Of a stretch of DNA of 64,000 bases, positions 49,573 through 63,512 are shown in pieces. A program made the translations under genes and the position numbers. The DNA lies in NCBI GenBank assembly GCA_037179515.1, contig JAXCGZ010005717.1, positions 1-64,000 on the forward strand. Direction: 5' to 3'. The DNA comes from Halocaridina rubra. Taxonomy: Eukaryota > Arthropoda > Malacostraca > Decapoda > Atyidae. Below the pieces are notes generated by a model. The model was not told where the DNA came from. It saw only the letters and a program-made list of their open reading frames with translations, and did not search any database. Position 1 is the first letter of the stretch. Each line of letters begins with the position of its first letter.

Positions 49573-51807
49573 ATAGGAGGAGAAAAAATATAAATGCCTG
49601 GCAAACCTACAAAAGAGCATGAAATGACTACCTAAGTAAAAGAAGAGAGGCAGAGAGAGACTATGAAAGGGACATCACCAGGAAGTCTGACGAAAATCCC
49701 AAGCTTTTCCACAGCTTTATCAGAGGAAAACTGAAGGTAAAAGAACAGGTTTTAAGGCTTACGAGAGAGGATGGAAGCATCACTGAGATGGATGAAGAGA
49801 TCTGCAAAGAATTGAACAAGGAGTTTCAGTCAGTATTTACAGTAGAAAATACCCCACTCCCTCAGATTGCAGAGATAGAAGCTCAAGGGCCGGTATTAGA
49901 GAACATTACCCTTACAGCCACATAGGTATGCAAGGCGCTGATGGAGTTAGATGTTCATAAAGCTACAGGTCCTGATGACATATCCCCTCATGTACTTAAA
50001 AAATGCACAAACTTAATATCAGTGGCACTAAGTATCATATTTAAAAAGTCACTGGAGTCAGGGGAGATTCCAAGATGCTGGAAACAAGCAAATATGATAC
50101 CTATCTGCAAAAAGGGAAAGAGGGATACGGCTCTGAACTATAGACCAGTTTCCTTGACCACCATAGTTTGCAAACTTATGGAGAAACTACTAAGGAAACA
50201 TATCTCTCCTCACTTGGAATCCTTCAACCTTTTGTCAGTGTGACAACATGGCTTCAGAGAAGGTAGATCAACAGTAAAAAACTTATTAGAATTTTATGAT
50301 GAGGTAAGCCGAATCTTATAGGAAAGAGAGTTCTGGGCAGATTGCATATTCCTAGACTTCCAGAAAGCGTTTGACAATGTTCCACATGGGAGACGTATTA
50401 GGAAGCTGCAAGCAATGGCTAGAATAGGTGGAAATGTCTTGGAATGGATAAAAACTTACTTAGAAGGAAGGGAACAGAGGGTTAGAGTAAGACACTCAGT
50501 GTGTGAATGGAGAAGAGTTAGTAGTGGAGTTCCACAGTGTTCAGTTTTAGGGCCACTTATGTTCCTTGTATATGTAAATGACCTACCAGAGTCTGTAAAT
50601 TCATTCATGAATATGTTTGCAGATGATGCAAAGATTGTGAAGAAAGTAAAAAACGAGAACAACGGTAGAGAACTTCAGGAAGATCTAAATAGTGTGCATG
50701 AGTGGTCAGAAAAGTGGTTAATGAAACTCAATACTTCAAAATGTAAGGTAATGAGAATGGGTACAAGTGCAAGAAGGCCCAAGCTTGACTACTCGGTGGC
50801 TGGAGTACAACTTCAAGAGACAGAAAATGAGAGAGATCTAGGAGTAAACATACTGGCAGATTTGTCTCCAGAAATACATATAAATGGCATAGTAAGGGGC
50901 AGCATATGCATTCTTCTTAAATGTAAGGGTAGCCTTCAGGCACATGGACAAGGAAATGTTCAGAAATATTTATGTAACCTATGTGAGGCCAAAACTCGAA
51001 TATTTAGCCCCCTTTTGGAATCCGCACTTGAAAAAGCACATAGCTAAGCTTGAAAAAGTTCAAAGACATGCCACGAAACTGGTGTCAGAAATAGGCAATC
51101 TCAGTTATGATGAGAGGCTGAGAGAATTAGACTTACCATCACTCAAAGCTAGAAGATTGAGGGGGGATATGGTGACAGTCTTTAAATTCCTTCATGGTTA
51201 TGATAGAGTGGATAGGGATCGATATTTTGATATGGCTGGCTCTAGAACTAGAGATCATAGTTTGATGCTACGTGAGGAAACTTCTTTGCAGGATGTAATG
51301 AAGTAGTTTTTCAGTGTAAGAGTAGTTGATAATTGGAAATCGCTAAGCGAGGAGATTGTTCATGCTATCTCAATCCATAGTTTTAAGGACAGGTATGATC
51401 TTCTTCTTCTTCTTCCTCTATTTGCGTTCCCATTTTCATATGGGGTCGCATCTCTTCACTAGTCGTCTAACCCTCGTCCAGTTTCAACAGAGGTCGGGCT
51501 CCTCTGTGCGTCGCGTGAGCGGGGTACGCCCTGGCCATCTTCGGTATTCTCTCGACTGCTATCCATGGGTTTTGGCAAAAGGGTTTTACAACCGGATGCC
51601 CTTCCTGACGCCAACCCTCCCCATTTTTTCCGGGCTTGGGGCCGGCACTGGGCTGCTATTTCTAGCAACCCAGAGGTTGGGTTTTTAAGGACAGGTATGA
51701 TAAGTATCACTAAGTAGAAAATGGAACAGATCAGGAAACGGGAACATACGAGTTTTGGGCTCTTTCCCGTAAGTACAATTAGACAATCACAATTAGGTAA
51801 TCACACA
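49573..51807 (+). mobile_element. CR1-like LINE copy O (5'-truncated, contains an insertion)
   Basis: It begins in the linker after the endonuclease and follows the (AC)n-like tail of copy N. Frames at 49941-50243, 50415-51047 and 50944-51306 carry KATGPDDISPHVL and FADDAKIVKKV. A 19-bp target duplication and foreign 283-bp insert split its last codons (51400-51682). The tail ends at about 51807. Confidence 0.87.
51381..51701 (-). mobile_element. CTT-tailed retroposon with 19-bp target duplication
   Basis: TTTTAAGGACAGGTATGAT occurs at 51381-51399 and 51683-51701 on either side of a 283-bp insert. On the minus strand the insert begins ACCCAACCTCTGGG, contains GGAAGGGCATCCGGTTG, and ends in (GAA)n. 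Such ends are known from RTE-type LINEs and their SINEs. A diverged relative lies at 55635-55802. Confidence 0.8.
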
Positions 51808-51808
51808 C

Positions 51809-54800
51809 AAAGCAAATGTGATACCTATCTTCATAAAGGAAAGAAGGGATAAGGCTCTAAACTATAGACAAGTTTCCTTGACAAGCATAGTTTGCAAAGT
51901 TATGGAGAAACTACTAAGAAAACATATCTCTCTTCACTTGGAATCCTTCAACTTTTTGTCAGTGAGACAACATGACATTACAGAGAAGGTAGATCAACAG
52001 TAACAAACTTATTAGAATTTTATGATGAGGTAAGCTTTTAAGCGGTATCTTACATGAAAGAGAAGGCTGAGCACATTGTATATTCCTAGACTTCCAGAAA
52101 GCATTTGACACTGTACCACATGGGAGACTTATTGGGAAGCTGCAAGCAATGGCTAGAACAGGTGGAAATGTCTTGGATTGGATAAAAACTTACTTAGAAG
52201 GAAGGGAACAGAGGGTTAGAGTAAGACACTCAGTGTTTGAATGGAGAAGAGTTAGTAGTGGAGTTCCACAGTGTTCAGTTTTAGGGCCACCTTTGTTCCT
52301 TGTATATGTAAATGACCTACCAGAGTCTGTAAATTCATTCATGAATATGTTTGCAGATGATGCAAAGATTGTGAAGATAGTAAAAAACGAGAACAACGGT
52401 AGAGAACTTCAGGAAGATCTAAATAGTGTGCATGAGTGGTCAGAAAAGTGGCTAATGAAATTCAATGCTTCAAAATGTAAGATAATGAGAATGGGAACAA
52501 GTGCAAGAAGACCCAAGCTTGACTACTCGGTGGCAAACAAACAAACAAACAAACATCTATTTCCATTTTTGAACAAAGGTTATTCTTTTATAAGTAAAGT
52601 AACTTATAAGTATACATGTAATTGAACTAATAAGTAAGAGGGTAATACATACAGTTGAATTAAATGTAGCTTTCATAGAAAATAATAATGATGTAATAAA
52701 AATGTTAACAATAATGTTAATAATATAGTAGTAATAATAATAACACTAGATGCAGTATCGTTATTATCGGCATCATTACCATATTTGTTCTCCTTTGAAT
52801 GAGAATAATTAGTTCTTTACTTAGAGAACAGAGAAGTCGATATCAGTTTACACATAGAGAGATTAGTGTTAAGGGAAACTGCATTAATCATTAAGTTTAG
52901 TCTATGTGTGAGCAGCAACTATTTGTCCAAAAGAAAACTATATAGTCTGCCTTTGAAAGCTGTGAAGGAGGATGCATTTTTAAGATGCTCTGGAATATTG
53001 TTCAAGAGTGTTGGCCCTGTAAAACTTAGCACGAGGGTCTGCCCCCCTCTTTCTTATCTCTTACTTTATTTAATTTTCGTGCTTTTCCCTCCAGTTCCCT
53101 TATATCCTTAATCCCCTCCCCCTTTTTCCCTCCTATCCCATCCCAACCTAAAAAAAAAAAAATAGTGATCATCTTTGAACCTGCTTCTGTGTTAGTTCTC
53201 TGAATAAAGAGCTCACTGCTCTGTCTTGTGTTGGTTCCCCTTATATCCCTGACTGTTTTTAAACAAATAGCCAGCTAGGATAATGATGGTCCAAAATTTT
53301 GTATACAAAAACATAAATAGCATAAGCGACCTTGTTTTCTGCCCTCAGCCACCCAAGTTTATTTAGAGCTGGTGTGATGTGGTCATATTTTCTTATTCCT
53401 CCCAGGGCAACTCGAGCTGCAAAATTAATAAGCTTCTGTATTGTGTATTCTGTATTCTGTATTCAGTTGTGCAGTAATTAATGTGACTTAGGGCTAGAGA
53501 TTCAACAACAGTTAATCAAGTGGTAGTCTCAAAATTGTATTTTATACGTGATAAGTACATTAATGTTCCTGTAACCTTTTTGCATACTTTAGCTATGTGG
53601 TAATCAAATAACATGTAGCTATCAAAGTGAATTCCTAGGTTTTTGACTGTTTTGCTAGGTGTAATAATATTGTCGCAAAAATTAATTGGTTTTTTTTTCT
53701 GGAATTTGTACTATATGGACCCTTGAACCAATAAACAAGCATTGTGTTTTACTTTCGTTAATTAGCAGCCCAATTTCTTGAAAATAGGTTTTAATTTTTG
53801 ACAGAGTGTTTTCTGCTCTTAAAGTTAGCTCTGGGAGATGATTAATATCACCACTAAGGAGCAGTTGAGTGTCATCTGCATATTGTACGGCTAGACAGTC
53901 ATAAATGAAAGAAGATAGATCATTTGCGTAAATGGATAAGATCATAGGACCAAGTACTGATCCCTGTGGAACACCAAATGATACATTTTTTTGGCATAGA
54001 GATAATGTTGTTAAGACGTATGGACTGGTTGCGATTAGATAGGTACTCTCTAAACCAGCTCGGATCAATATTTAGGTTAGTACATTTACTTATAAGAATT
54101 TCATGGTTTACACTGTCGAAGGCTTTTAATAAGTCTAATAATACAAGCAGTGATATTTTTTTTCATATCTATATTATTTTAGATACTATTCGTAACTTTG
54201 AGCAGTGCAGTTTCCTTCGAAAGTTTCGGTCTGAAAGAGAGATCTAGGAGTAAATATACTGACAGATTTGTCTCCAGAAATGCATATAAATGGCATAGTA
54301 AGGGCAGCATATGCTTTCTTATCAAATATAAGGGTAGCCTTCAGGCACATGGACAAGGTAATGTTCAGAAATATTTATGTAACCTACATGAGGCCAAACC
54401 TTGAATATGCAGCCCCCTTTTGGAATCCGCACTTGAAAAGCACGTAGATAAGCTTGAAAAAGTTCAAAGACATGCCACGAATCTGGTGCCAGAAATACGC
54501 AATCTCAGTTATGATGAGAGGCGGAGGGAATTAGACTTACCATCACTCGGAGCTAGAAGATTGAGGGGGGATATGGTGACAGTCTTTAAATTCCTTCATG
54601 GTTATGATAGAGTGGATAGGGATCGATATTTTGCTTCGTATGAAAACTTCTTTGCAAGGATGTAAGGAGGTACTTTTTCAATTTAAGAGTAGTTGATAAT
54701 TAGAATTCGCTAAGCGAGGAGGTAGTTAATGCTATCTCAATCCATAATTTTAAGGACAGGTATGATAAGTATCACTTAGTAGAAAATGGAACCGATCAGA

Positions 54801-54868
54801 CGACGGGAAGATACGAGCTTTGGGCTCTTTCCCGTAAACACAATTAGGTAATTATAATTAGGTAATCA
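51809..54868 (+). mobile_element. CR1-like LINE copy P (5'-truncated, split by LINE Q)
   Basis: The copy consists of 51809-52534 and 54232-54868. The left part covers RT from KANVIPIF to the ARRPKLDYSVA region (frame 52149-52534). The right part resumes at ERDLGV and runs to the tail, with decay (54420-54665). About 30 bases were lost at the interruption. Confidence 0.83.
52535..54231 (-). mobile_element. jockey/L2-like LINE Q, decayed, inserted in copy P
   Basis: A different LINE family on the minus strand with a (GTTT)n 3' tail at 52535-52552. RT is readable at 54068-53682: FGVPQGSVLGPMILSIYAND (motif B) and VQYADDTQLLLSGD (motif C). Further frames carry KNLGIHFDSYM and SHINYC-like pieces. 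The stretch 53040-53260, with an A-run, does not fit and may be another small insertion. Confidence 0.78.
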
Positions 54869-54886
54869 CACACACACACACACACA
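54868..54886. repeat. (AC)n at the LINE P/R junction
   Basis: A short AC run between the tail of copy P and the truncated start of copy R. Confidence 0.9.
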
Positions 54887-55430
<544 letters not shown>

Positions 55431-55634
55431 CTACAGGCAAGTGATGTGAGGCAACAACTGGTATTTTAATAAATGTCATTGAATGTATTGCTTCTGGATG
55501 TAATATGGACTATTATGTTTTCACTGACATCACAGAATACAATAATAATATTTAAAACCAAAATATAAAATTTCTAAGTCATGGTAAACTTATAGATATT
55601 ATTAATTAATTTGTAACTTTACAAATTTCATGTC

Positions 55635-55802
55635 TACGTATCTTCTTCTTCTTCGTCTACATCTTTTCCCACTTTTATGTGGGGCCGATGTTTATTTTGG
55701 TTTTGGTAAAATTTTTATGGCCGGATGCCCTTCCTACCGCCAACCTTCCTCATCGACCCAGGCTTGGGACCGGCACCAAGTTGAGGCTGGCTTGCCCCCC
55801 CC
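55635..55802 (-). mobile_element. second CTT-tailed retroposon copy, diverged
   Basis: It starts with TCTTCTTCTTCTTCG on the plus strand and shares CCCACTTTTATGTGGGG, CCGGATGCCCTTCCT and CCAGGCTTGGGACCGGCAC with the insert at 51400-51682. It is shorter and older. Confidence 0.65.
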
Positions 55803-56507
55803 TCTTTACGTATCTATGATGTTGTTAAATAATAAAAGAGAAATATGCATTTTGTATATTGGTTTTATTTCATACACTGGGTACAGATGGGGACGTTGGA
55901 GACCTTTTTTTTTTTTTTTTCATTTCCGAAACTTTTTCCGAGTTGCTGATAATGTTGATCCAACGTAGCTATAAAATATTCACTGATTTTTCTTACAACA
56001 AAATTTTCTTGGAAAGTAAATCGTGAATATTTATTTTTTTTTTTTAAGTTTAGATTGATTGCAGAGGTTTCACTCCTACGTATTTTGCCAGCTTCCACTG
56101 GAAATGGTAAATAATATATCAGTGAGTACAAATGTGCAAACTGCTGAAACTGGAAATCAAGTATATTAATTAATTAAGTTTGAGAATTCCTTTTTAAGCA
56201 TCTTCATATTTTTTCTTGTTAGTGAATTTGACTTACATTTCTTGCATTATCTAGTAGCTACCTAAGTGCATTTACCTATGCGTGCGTGTGTCTGTGTGTG
56301 TGTACACGAATTCTATCATTAAGCAAGTTCATATATCATAAAAGTAAAAAGGGACATTTTTGTTCAAGTAAGGAATGAAAATGAAAGCCTCTATTATACA
56401 CATTATAAAAACATTTTTAAGCACATGACATTTTAGACTTGTTATCCATATTGTGTTGCCATGTTTTCAAAGACAAAGATTTGTAAAAAAAAAAAAAAAA
56501 AAATAAT

Positions 56508-56625
<118 letters not shown>

Positions 56626-56838
56626 AAACACTCCCAAACATATGAGCATGTGACAATGACGAGAAAACTTCTTTTACCACGTTCATCCTTGTGAAAGACA
56701 CGTGGAGACATTGTAAACAGATCAAAATACACAAATAAATAAACAGGACAAGTAGCAGCTACTGGTGTTCAATAAACAAAGGTTATCTAATAGAATCCCT
56801 TTCTTGTTGTTGTTTTAAAAATTCTACATTACGAAAGA

Positions 56839-56958
56839 TTACTTTACCATTTCTTTCATCACATTTATATGGTATTGGATGCCTCCGTCGTCTTCCACCT
56901 TTTGAGTTTGGATGCGTTCAGGATCCCCTGCCGTCATTACTGGTTTGTTGGGATCTAC
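56839..56958 (-). CDS. Ldh_2-family dehydrogenase, last coding exon
   Basis: The exon encodes VDPNKPVMTAGDPERIQ and GGIQYHINVMKEMVK, followed by TAA. This is the typical C-terminus of the Ldh_2 (YlbC/YjmC-type malate/L-lactate dehydrogenase) family, where the 'GDPE' loop and the 'GGIQYH' segment recur. The acceptor on the minus strand is TTATAATAG/GTAGAT. The exon enters in phase 0, as required by the preceding exon. Confidence 0.85.
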   Translation of the reverse strand, partial: VDPNKPVMTAGDPERIQTQKVEDDGGIQYHINVMKEMVK

Positions 56959-57379
56959 CTATTATAAAAAAGAATGCATGTCCTTATGGGTTAATTATAA
57001 CTTAAATGAAATCCACTGACTTAGGTAGTTTCATAATAAATTAAGAGATCACATGATTTTCTTTAATAGTTGTTGCAAACTGACTTCGAATATTATTAAA
57101 TAAAAAGTAACAATATATAAAGGTTTAAATCCATCCATATACCAAAGCCATATTCCCTTTAATAAGGGGGATGGCTGAGTCAAAGGAAATACTTAGACTT
57201 TTTGTGGGAAGTAAATACTATAAATATTGAAATAAATATACTCGTATATAATTTAGAAAGTTAAATTCTCCATTCTATAGCTTAAACTCTTGCAAAGAAA
57301 TTTGACACAGTCTGAGCTATAGACATTATATTATACCATGTTTGCACAGTATAGACAATATTATCTGGCAATAACCAAC

Positions 57380-57534
57380 CGGTTTGACATTACGACAGTA
57401 ATTAAGAAGGTCACTCATCCTGTCCTCGAACCCTGGAGCAAAGTGTGTGAGATCAATAGCCACAAAGCAATGACTAATATCTGCTGGTCGATCTGACTTC
57501 GTCCAATTTCTGATGTGTGGGCCATATGTGCCCC
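57380..57534 (-). CDS. Ldh_2-family dehydrogenase, exon
   Basis: This 155-bp exon reads GTYGPHIRNW, DISHCFVAIDLTHFAPGFED and NYCRNVKP, matching the family's 'YGPxIRxW' and 'HxFxAIDxxxFAPG' blocks. The acceptor is CCTACAG and the donor CCG/GTTGGT. Its first two bases complete a Gly codon begun in the exon at 57993. Confidence 0.87.
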
Positions 57535-57584
57535 CTGTAGGATAAAAATAAGTTGGATGCTTCAATTTACCATACAAGACTTTA

Positions 57585-57772
<188 letters not shown>

Positions 57773-57992
57773 CATTCTGGAATGGTGCTGTAATGAATTA
57801 GACGCATTGAATACGTTACAACTTCTTTATAAGTCTAAACCAACATCTGACACAGAGATTAAAGTTCGATAATGCCAATTTTACAAAATAATAGTTCTCG
57901 TATTATAAAATCTTAATGACCTTCATTGAAAACAAAGCAAGTCTCTTGTGTGAATCGCGTCCTTGGTAGTATATCAAGAAGCAATACTTAAC

Positions 57993-58185
57993 CTGACATA
58001 ATCCCACAAAATATCTCCACCATGAGACCTAAGCCGAATCCTTTATAGCCTGAATTCTCCTCTGTTCCACCAAGAGGCAGCAGTAGGCCATCCATTGCTG
58101 CTTCTGCATCGGTTGTTGGCATACCATTTTTGTCTAGAGCCCAGGAATCAGGAATGGGTTTGCCTTCAAGGAGGCATACTTCAAC
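57993..58185 (-). CDS. Ldh_2-family dehydrogenase, exon
   Basis: 193 bp encoding VEVCLLEGKPIPDSWALDK, then MPTTDAEAAMDGLLLPLGG and GYKGFGLGLMVEIFCG. These are the family's most recognisable blocks ('PxGWALDxxGxPTTD', 'LLPLGG', 'YKGxGLxxMVEI'). Acceptor AAAATAG/GTTGAA, donor ATGTCAG/GTTAAG. It begins in phase 0 and ends one base into a Gly codon. Confidence 0.9.
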
Positions 58186-58336
58186 CTATTTTGTTTCAGG
58201 AAGATTTCACTTTTAGTTTCTATTCATTATCTATTTTATAAATTTCACTAATACTGAAAAGCTATTCCCAATCGGGCTTTAAATGCAAGACAGATAAAAC
58301 AAGATATTAAAAAAAAAAAGGGATTATTCCACTAAC

Positions 58337-58435
58337 CTTACCTCCAGCCACTACACTAGTAGCCATGTCCAGAACATAATTATCGTCACCTTTGGCCGGA
58401 GCAGCAACACTAATTGGGTTGGTCCCCATGATAGT
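58337..58435 (-). CDS. Ldh_2-family dehydrogenase, exon
   Basis: 99 bp, 33 whole codons: TIMGTNPISVAAPAKGDD then NYVLDMATSVVAGGK. 'GTNPIxxAxP' and 'VLDMATS' are hallmark segments of the Ldh_2 fold around the substrate and cofactor site. Acceptor TTGACAG/ACTATC, donor GGTAAG/GTTAGT. Confidence 0.9.
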
Positions 58436-58519
58436 CTGTCAATTAAAGATAAATCCAGTATTGTTGAAAAAAGTAAAGTCAAAAAGAACAAATTCTGCAG
58501 CAATACATACTTACTATAC

Positions 58520-61500
58520 TGGCTGATGTGGATTAGCGCTACTCATGATTCAATGGGTTGAACTTTATTGTGCTACAGGTGAGACGGGACTGATTAAAAG
58601 GACAGTGCAGAAAGTGTGATGAAAGACATTAGGGAGAACGAATTATGCAATTAGATATAATTATCTTAAGAAACACACACAAAAATATAATAATGTTAAT
58701 AATAACAATTACTGTAGATAATACCCATAATATCATAAGTATAACACAGACAAAAAAGAAAAAAATAATATTGAATGATATAAAACACTGAAGACACAAA
58801 AACACATAGAATACACATAATATGATGCCAGTGGGGGGGGGGTTCCTTTGCCGTTGAGGTTTGATACTGTTGGTGGAGGTGGGAAGCAAATGCACGTGGT
58901 TGAATAATAGGTCTCTGATTTTTTGTTGCAATGACTGAGAGAGGTGTGGTGGAGGGACATTGCCCTGGCTTGTTACAAGTAATGTCGATTTTTTGTGGAT
59001 ACTCTGCTGCTTCCATCTAGCATGATGGTATATTGATGATGTGGAGGGGTCCTTTATCCTGAAGTGAGATATCATGGGCAGAGGCTCTAGTTGGCATATA
59101 ATTGTCCTGGGAGGAACATAGGCGTGTCCCTGGTTAGGGCCATTTAAAATTCTCTCAGACAGAGAGTGCAGTGCCAGTGCCTACTGACCTTGTAGATTGG
59201 TTTTGTCATAGGTACGTCATCTATGAGCTGTCTTCCCATTACTAAATGTGCGGGGGACTTGCATATGCCGTGCAGATATGTATTTAGGTACTTGAATAAG
59301 GCTTGGGATGCCTTGTCTGTGTCCACACTGCCTTTAGCACCTGTATTCACTCAATCGAAGAACCCTTTCAGTTGACATGATGGCAATCTCAGCTCTGCCA
59401 TTAGACTGGGGGTGGTGTGCAGAGGATAAGTGGACTGAAACCCCCCAGCTCTTGAGAAAGGTTAGCATTTACTCATTTCCCAAGTTAGTTGTGCCTTCCG
59501 TTCACAGTTGCTCTGGTGCCATCCATCTGGTGAAGAATCTTCGTAGCTTGGCGATGATTTTACTGGAAGAGGTACCACTGGGGAAATGTGAGATCTCTAG
59601 CCATCCTGTGAATCTATCTGCATACACCAGGTACATGTGTCGATAGAGCTGTCTGGTTTACCCGAGCACTGTGTCTAGTTCTGGGTGACCTGCATGTAAG
59701 TTAGCAGTGATCTTGTGTCAAAGGGATTTTAGGACAACCGGGTGTATGCAGCCTCACTCGCTTTGTGGAGGCACCAAATGACCTCCAAAGCCTCCCCGTC
59801 CACTGCAATGTACCCAGCCTCTGCGTGGGTTAGGTAATAGCTACCACACAAAACCAAGTGCCACCCTCTTTTGCAACAGAAATGTGTATCCAGTGAGTTA
59901 CACCTGCAGTATTGCTGTAAATTGACGAAGCCAATGGTGATTGTTATGGTGGGGGAGGTCTTCTTGTAGTAGACAAACCATCCTTTTCCAGCTGGGATAT
60001 GGTGTCCATCTCCTAGCAGAACTTCAACTGGAGCTGGTTATCCCAGTACACTTACTTGTCCATTGGTTTCTGAAGAAGTTCCCTAAAAGGTTCCATGATG
60101 AATGCCAAAGCAATGAAAAGTGTCAGCTGGTTCACAAAACAGCGCTACAACTTAATGTTTGTGAATATTGGATGGGCAAGGCATGGAGAGCTCCCTTATG
60201 ACAGAGAGATGCTCGATGGTGGGGTCAAAGGATTCCCATCATAGATGGAACCCTTCAAACTCAACCTCTTGTTTCCAGAGCCAGAATTTTTTGGTTTGAA
60301 GCTGATTGTATTCCTTGCACAGGTAACCAGGAAGTTGTAGGTATGTTCTAAGCTGTTTTTGTATAGTAGAGTGTCATCCACTAACTAATAAATAAGTGGG
60401 ATGTTTTGTATGGCATCACTGAACTCTCTGGTATAGACATCAGATGCAGAGCAGTGGCCCATGGGGGTGTGGTAGTACTGATATCCCCCCAGCAGGTGAT
60501 GAAAGTAGTCAATATCCTGCTCTCTTGGTCTAGCCTCACCTGATGGAAACCTCAAGAGGCATCCATCACTGTCATGAAGGAGCGATTCAGGACCCCAGAT
60601 ACCATTTTGAAGGGTGCAGGGATGTGATGAGTTTCCCTAAAACATGAGACATCAAGGCATTGGTAGTTCATGGTGCATCTAGGGTGGTAATCTTTTTTAG
60701 CCACTACCACCATCCTGGTGCACCACTCGTTAGCTTCCCCAAGTATAACATGCTGGATGATACCCGATCATACATTTTCATCGAGTTGTGCTTTCACCTC
60801 CACCTCCCAGTGTTTGAGGATAGCAGTGGAGGTGTGGCAAGCATAGAGGCAGGATCCAGGGGCTAAGTGTCTGAAGTTTTGGAGGCAAGACATATCTGAA
60901 ATTGGTGACTTTGTAGCATTGAAGGTGAACAAGGAAAAATATTGAGGTAGCCATTCTCAAAGTTGTGCAAAGTTCTCCTCCGGGGATGGGAAGGGCATGG
61001 TTGCAGGGCATACTGGGCAGGTAATCTCCTTCCCAGTGAGGAAGGTTACGGCAGGTATATGGTGAGGGAAGGAAATGGAGACCAGCCCCAGGCTCTTGCA
61101 AGCCATCAGAGATAACTATAAGTATGGGGCAGAGTCAACAAAATAAATCCCCTGAACTGATGACACACCATTAAGGGAAACGCAGCACTCTACAGAGCCC
61201 TCTCATCACACCTGACACCCCGCAGCATCCTTCAAATCTTAGTAACACATGGGCTGAGTAAGGGGAAGTTGCAACAAGTGAAGTAGTGATATACCCACCA
61301 CATACATCTGTGCACCCAGGTTGGCTACAGCCATGGTTGGAGAGGCCAACTCCTCATTAGGCAAGGAAACGGCAACCACAAGCAGGGGCAGGGGGGACAT
61401 TTTAGACATTACCACCGCAGCACTAGGTACTTCAGCAGAGGAAGCCATTTTCCTTCTCCTGCAGCAATTTCTGAAGTATCCACTTTTTGGCATCTATGGC

Positions 61501-62450
61501 AGGTAACGTTTCTTGTAGAGCAAGAGCTCATATCCAGATGCGAGTTCCCACAGTTTCTGCAGGGCTTGGTAGGGGGTGTATGGGGAATCATGAGCATAGC
61601 AGCAGCAGCTAGAGCCTCATTGATGTGTTCTGTTGCTGTTGCAACCTGTGAATTTTGTGTGCAGCCCAGAAAGCTAAGCACTTAGATCTAAGCTTATTTA
61701 CACTATCACATAAAATAAAATTTTGTTAACTTTTCCTTTTTAACACTGGGTTACTTAATTCTCTTATTACTTTTGTAAACACATATATTCACTCAGATTA
61801 TGGTTACAATAAGGTACTTAAAGGCACAGCCTCGTTCCAACTGCAAACATCTTTGGATATATGGACCTATTGGCTTGTTTGGAGCCTGAAAAACTCACTT
61901 CACAATACCACCCGACTAATAGTGTGGAGTACTTAAGCCTCGTTATTTGTTCAAGGTTTGCATGTGAGTAAAACCCATCGACAGTTTCCTGGTATACTTG
62001 GAACCTAAGACTTGCTGAAGAGCTGGAATGCTATTGAGCCGAATATGTATGACGTCTTCCAGGTCGGGCCTTCTATTAATATATAGCCAGCCTTCCATGG
62101 ATAGCCTCTACATCCTGAAGGTGGCAGAATACATCTTGACCTCACAATTCTCTGGAGCGGAGGGAGCCACAACACATGGCGCACATGGAGAAGGGGCCAT
62201 ACATTTGCCAGTACAGGGGTTGTCGAGACCCTCTGTTGGCTCAATTGCAACCTCCTGCTGTGACGAAGAGCTGGCAAGGCAACCGTGACATGGAAGAGGT
62301 GGCCATACCTAGAGTACAAGTTCCACTTCCTTGTACCATGGTGGATGTGGATGAGTGCTACTCGTGATTTAATGGACACAACTTTACTACGTTACTGACA
62401 AACAGGACAGTCCAGAAAGCATGATGAAAGACATTAGGGGATACGCAACA
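58520..62450 (-). mobile_element. decayed Ty3/Gypsy LTR element in the dehydrogenase intron
   Basis: Two diverged direct repeats (about 58520-58636 and 62343-62450) share GCTACTCxTGATT and GATGAAAGACATTAGGG and are read as LTR remnants. Between them on the minus strand lie a gag zinc finger (61681-61409, CRNCGNSHLDMSSC), an RT (60750-60190: EWCTRMVVVAKKD, LVDDTLLY) and an integrase C-terminal part (59350-59144: GSVDTDKASQALFKYLNTY, SPAHLVMGRQL). Stops and shifts throughout show it is long dead. It is antisense to the window and parallel with the host gene. Confidence 0.75.
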
Positions 62451-62546
62451 TATATGAATTACATAACAACCCTCACATACAAATATTATTTCCAATGAAA
62501 CACTTAAATAACAAAATATAACTTACAAAATGTCATGATTGAAAGC

Positions 62547-62547
<1 letters not shown>

Positions 62548-62613
<66 letters not shown>

Positions 62614-62632
62614 ATTATTATTATTGTAATTA

Positions 62633-62724
<92 letters not shown>
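62548..62724. repeat. (ATT)n microsatellite
   Basis: About 177 bases of ATT units with a few substitutions, ending 31 bases before a dehydrogenase exon boundary. Confidence 0.95.
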
Positions 62725-62755
62725 GATTTTGTTGTTTTTGTTGTTTTCTCATTAC

Positions 62756-62809
62756 CTGTGTACTCCTAGTTGGCACAACGAGAGATGACGTGTTAGTAAA
62801 TGACATGCC
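62756..62809 (-). CDS. Ldh_2-family dehydrogenase, exon
   Basis: 54 bp, 18 whole codons: GMSFTNTSSLVVPTRSTQ. This is the family's 'GMSFTNTSPLMVPT' block. Acceptor TTTTTCAG/GGCATG, donor ACACAG/GTAATG. The next coding exon is 4.3 kb away across the Gypsy remnant, in matching phase 0. Confidence 0.88.
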
Positions 62810-63138
62810 CTGAAAAATATTGCATAAATATGAAACAGCAGCTTGCTCTTGCTATTTATGCTGATAAAGTCAATACTATATATAACGATACTATAACATT
62901 ACAGTAAATATCTAGTAGTATTTAGATGGAAAAGCTTGCATTATAAGAGATTTAGATTTAACCAGAGCAGCACTAGACTCCAATAATTCTTTTTAATCTG
63001 CATCAAAAAGTGCTCTCTACTTCACACACCCAAAGAGAGTGAGAAATAGTAATTTTCTTTTCCACAAGAATATAACTTTCTGAAGGTAATTTGCAAGTTC
63101 TCCAAGCCGTTGAATTCTAGTTGGTTGTTAATACTTAC

Positions 63139-63200
63139 AATCATTCCTCTTTTAGATGCCATCATTGAATACCATCCAGCAATTCCATAATGATTACTGC
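63139..63200 (-). CDS. Ldh_2-family dehydrogenase, 5'-most exon in the window
   Basis: 62 bp encoding SNHYGIAGWYSMMASKRGMI after the last two bases of a Gly codon. The 'SNHYGIAGxY' block contains the conserved catalytic His of the family. Acceptor GTTTTGCAG/GCAGTA, donor ATGATT/GTAAGT. The six exons together give 683 coding bases, about 228 codons, roughly the C-terminal two thirds of a ~340-360-residue enzyme. The N-terminal exons must lie beyond the right edge. The enzyme class uses NAD(P) to oxidise 2-hydroxyacids such as malate or L-lactate; the exact substrate cannot be told. Confidence 0.88.
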
Positions 63201-63286
63201 CTGCAAAACAATAAAACATTAATATTCAGTAGCCTCCGGCTAGATTCCACAAATCATGTAGTATTATCTATACAGTATACAACTTC

Positions 63287-63512
<226 letters not shown>

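Noticed and set aside
58696..59016. Overlapping minus-strand frames near the left Gypsy LTR as host exons
   Set aside because: They lack splice signals, do not match the dehydrogenase phases, and lie within the decayed Gypsy element.
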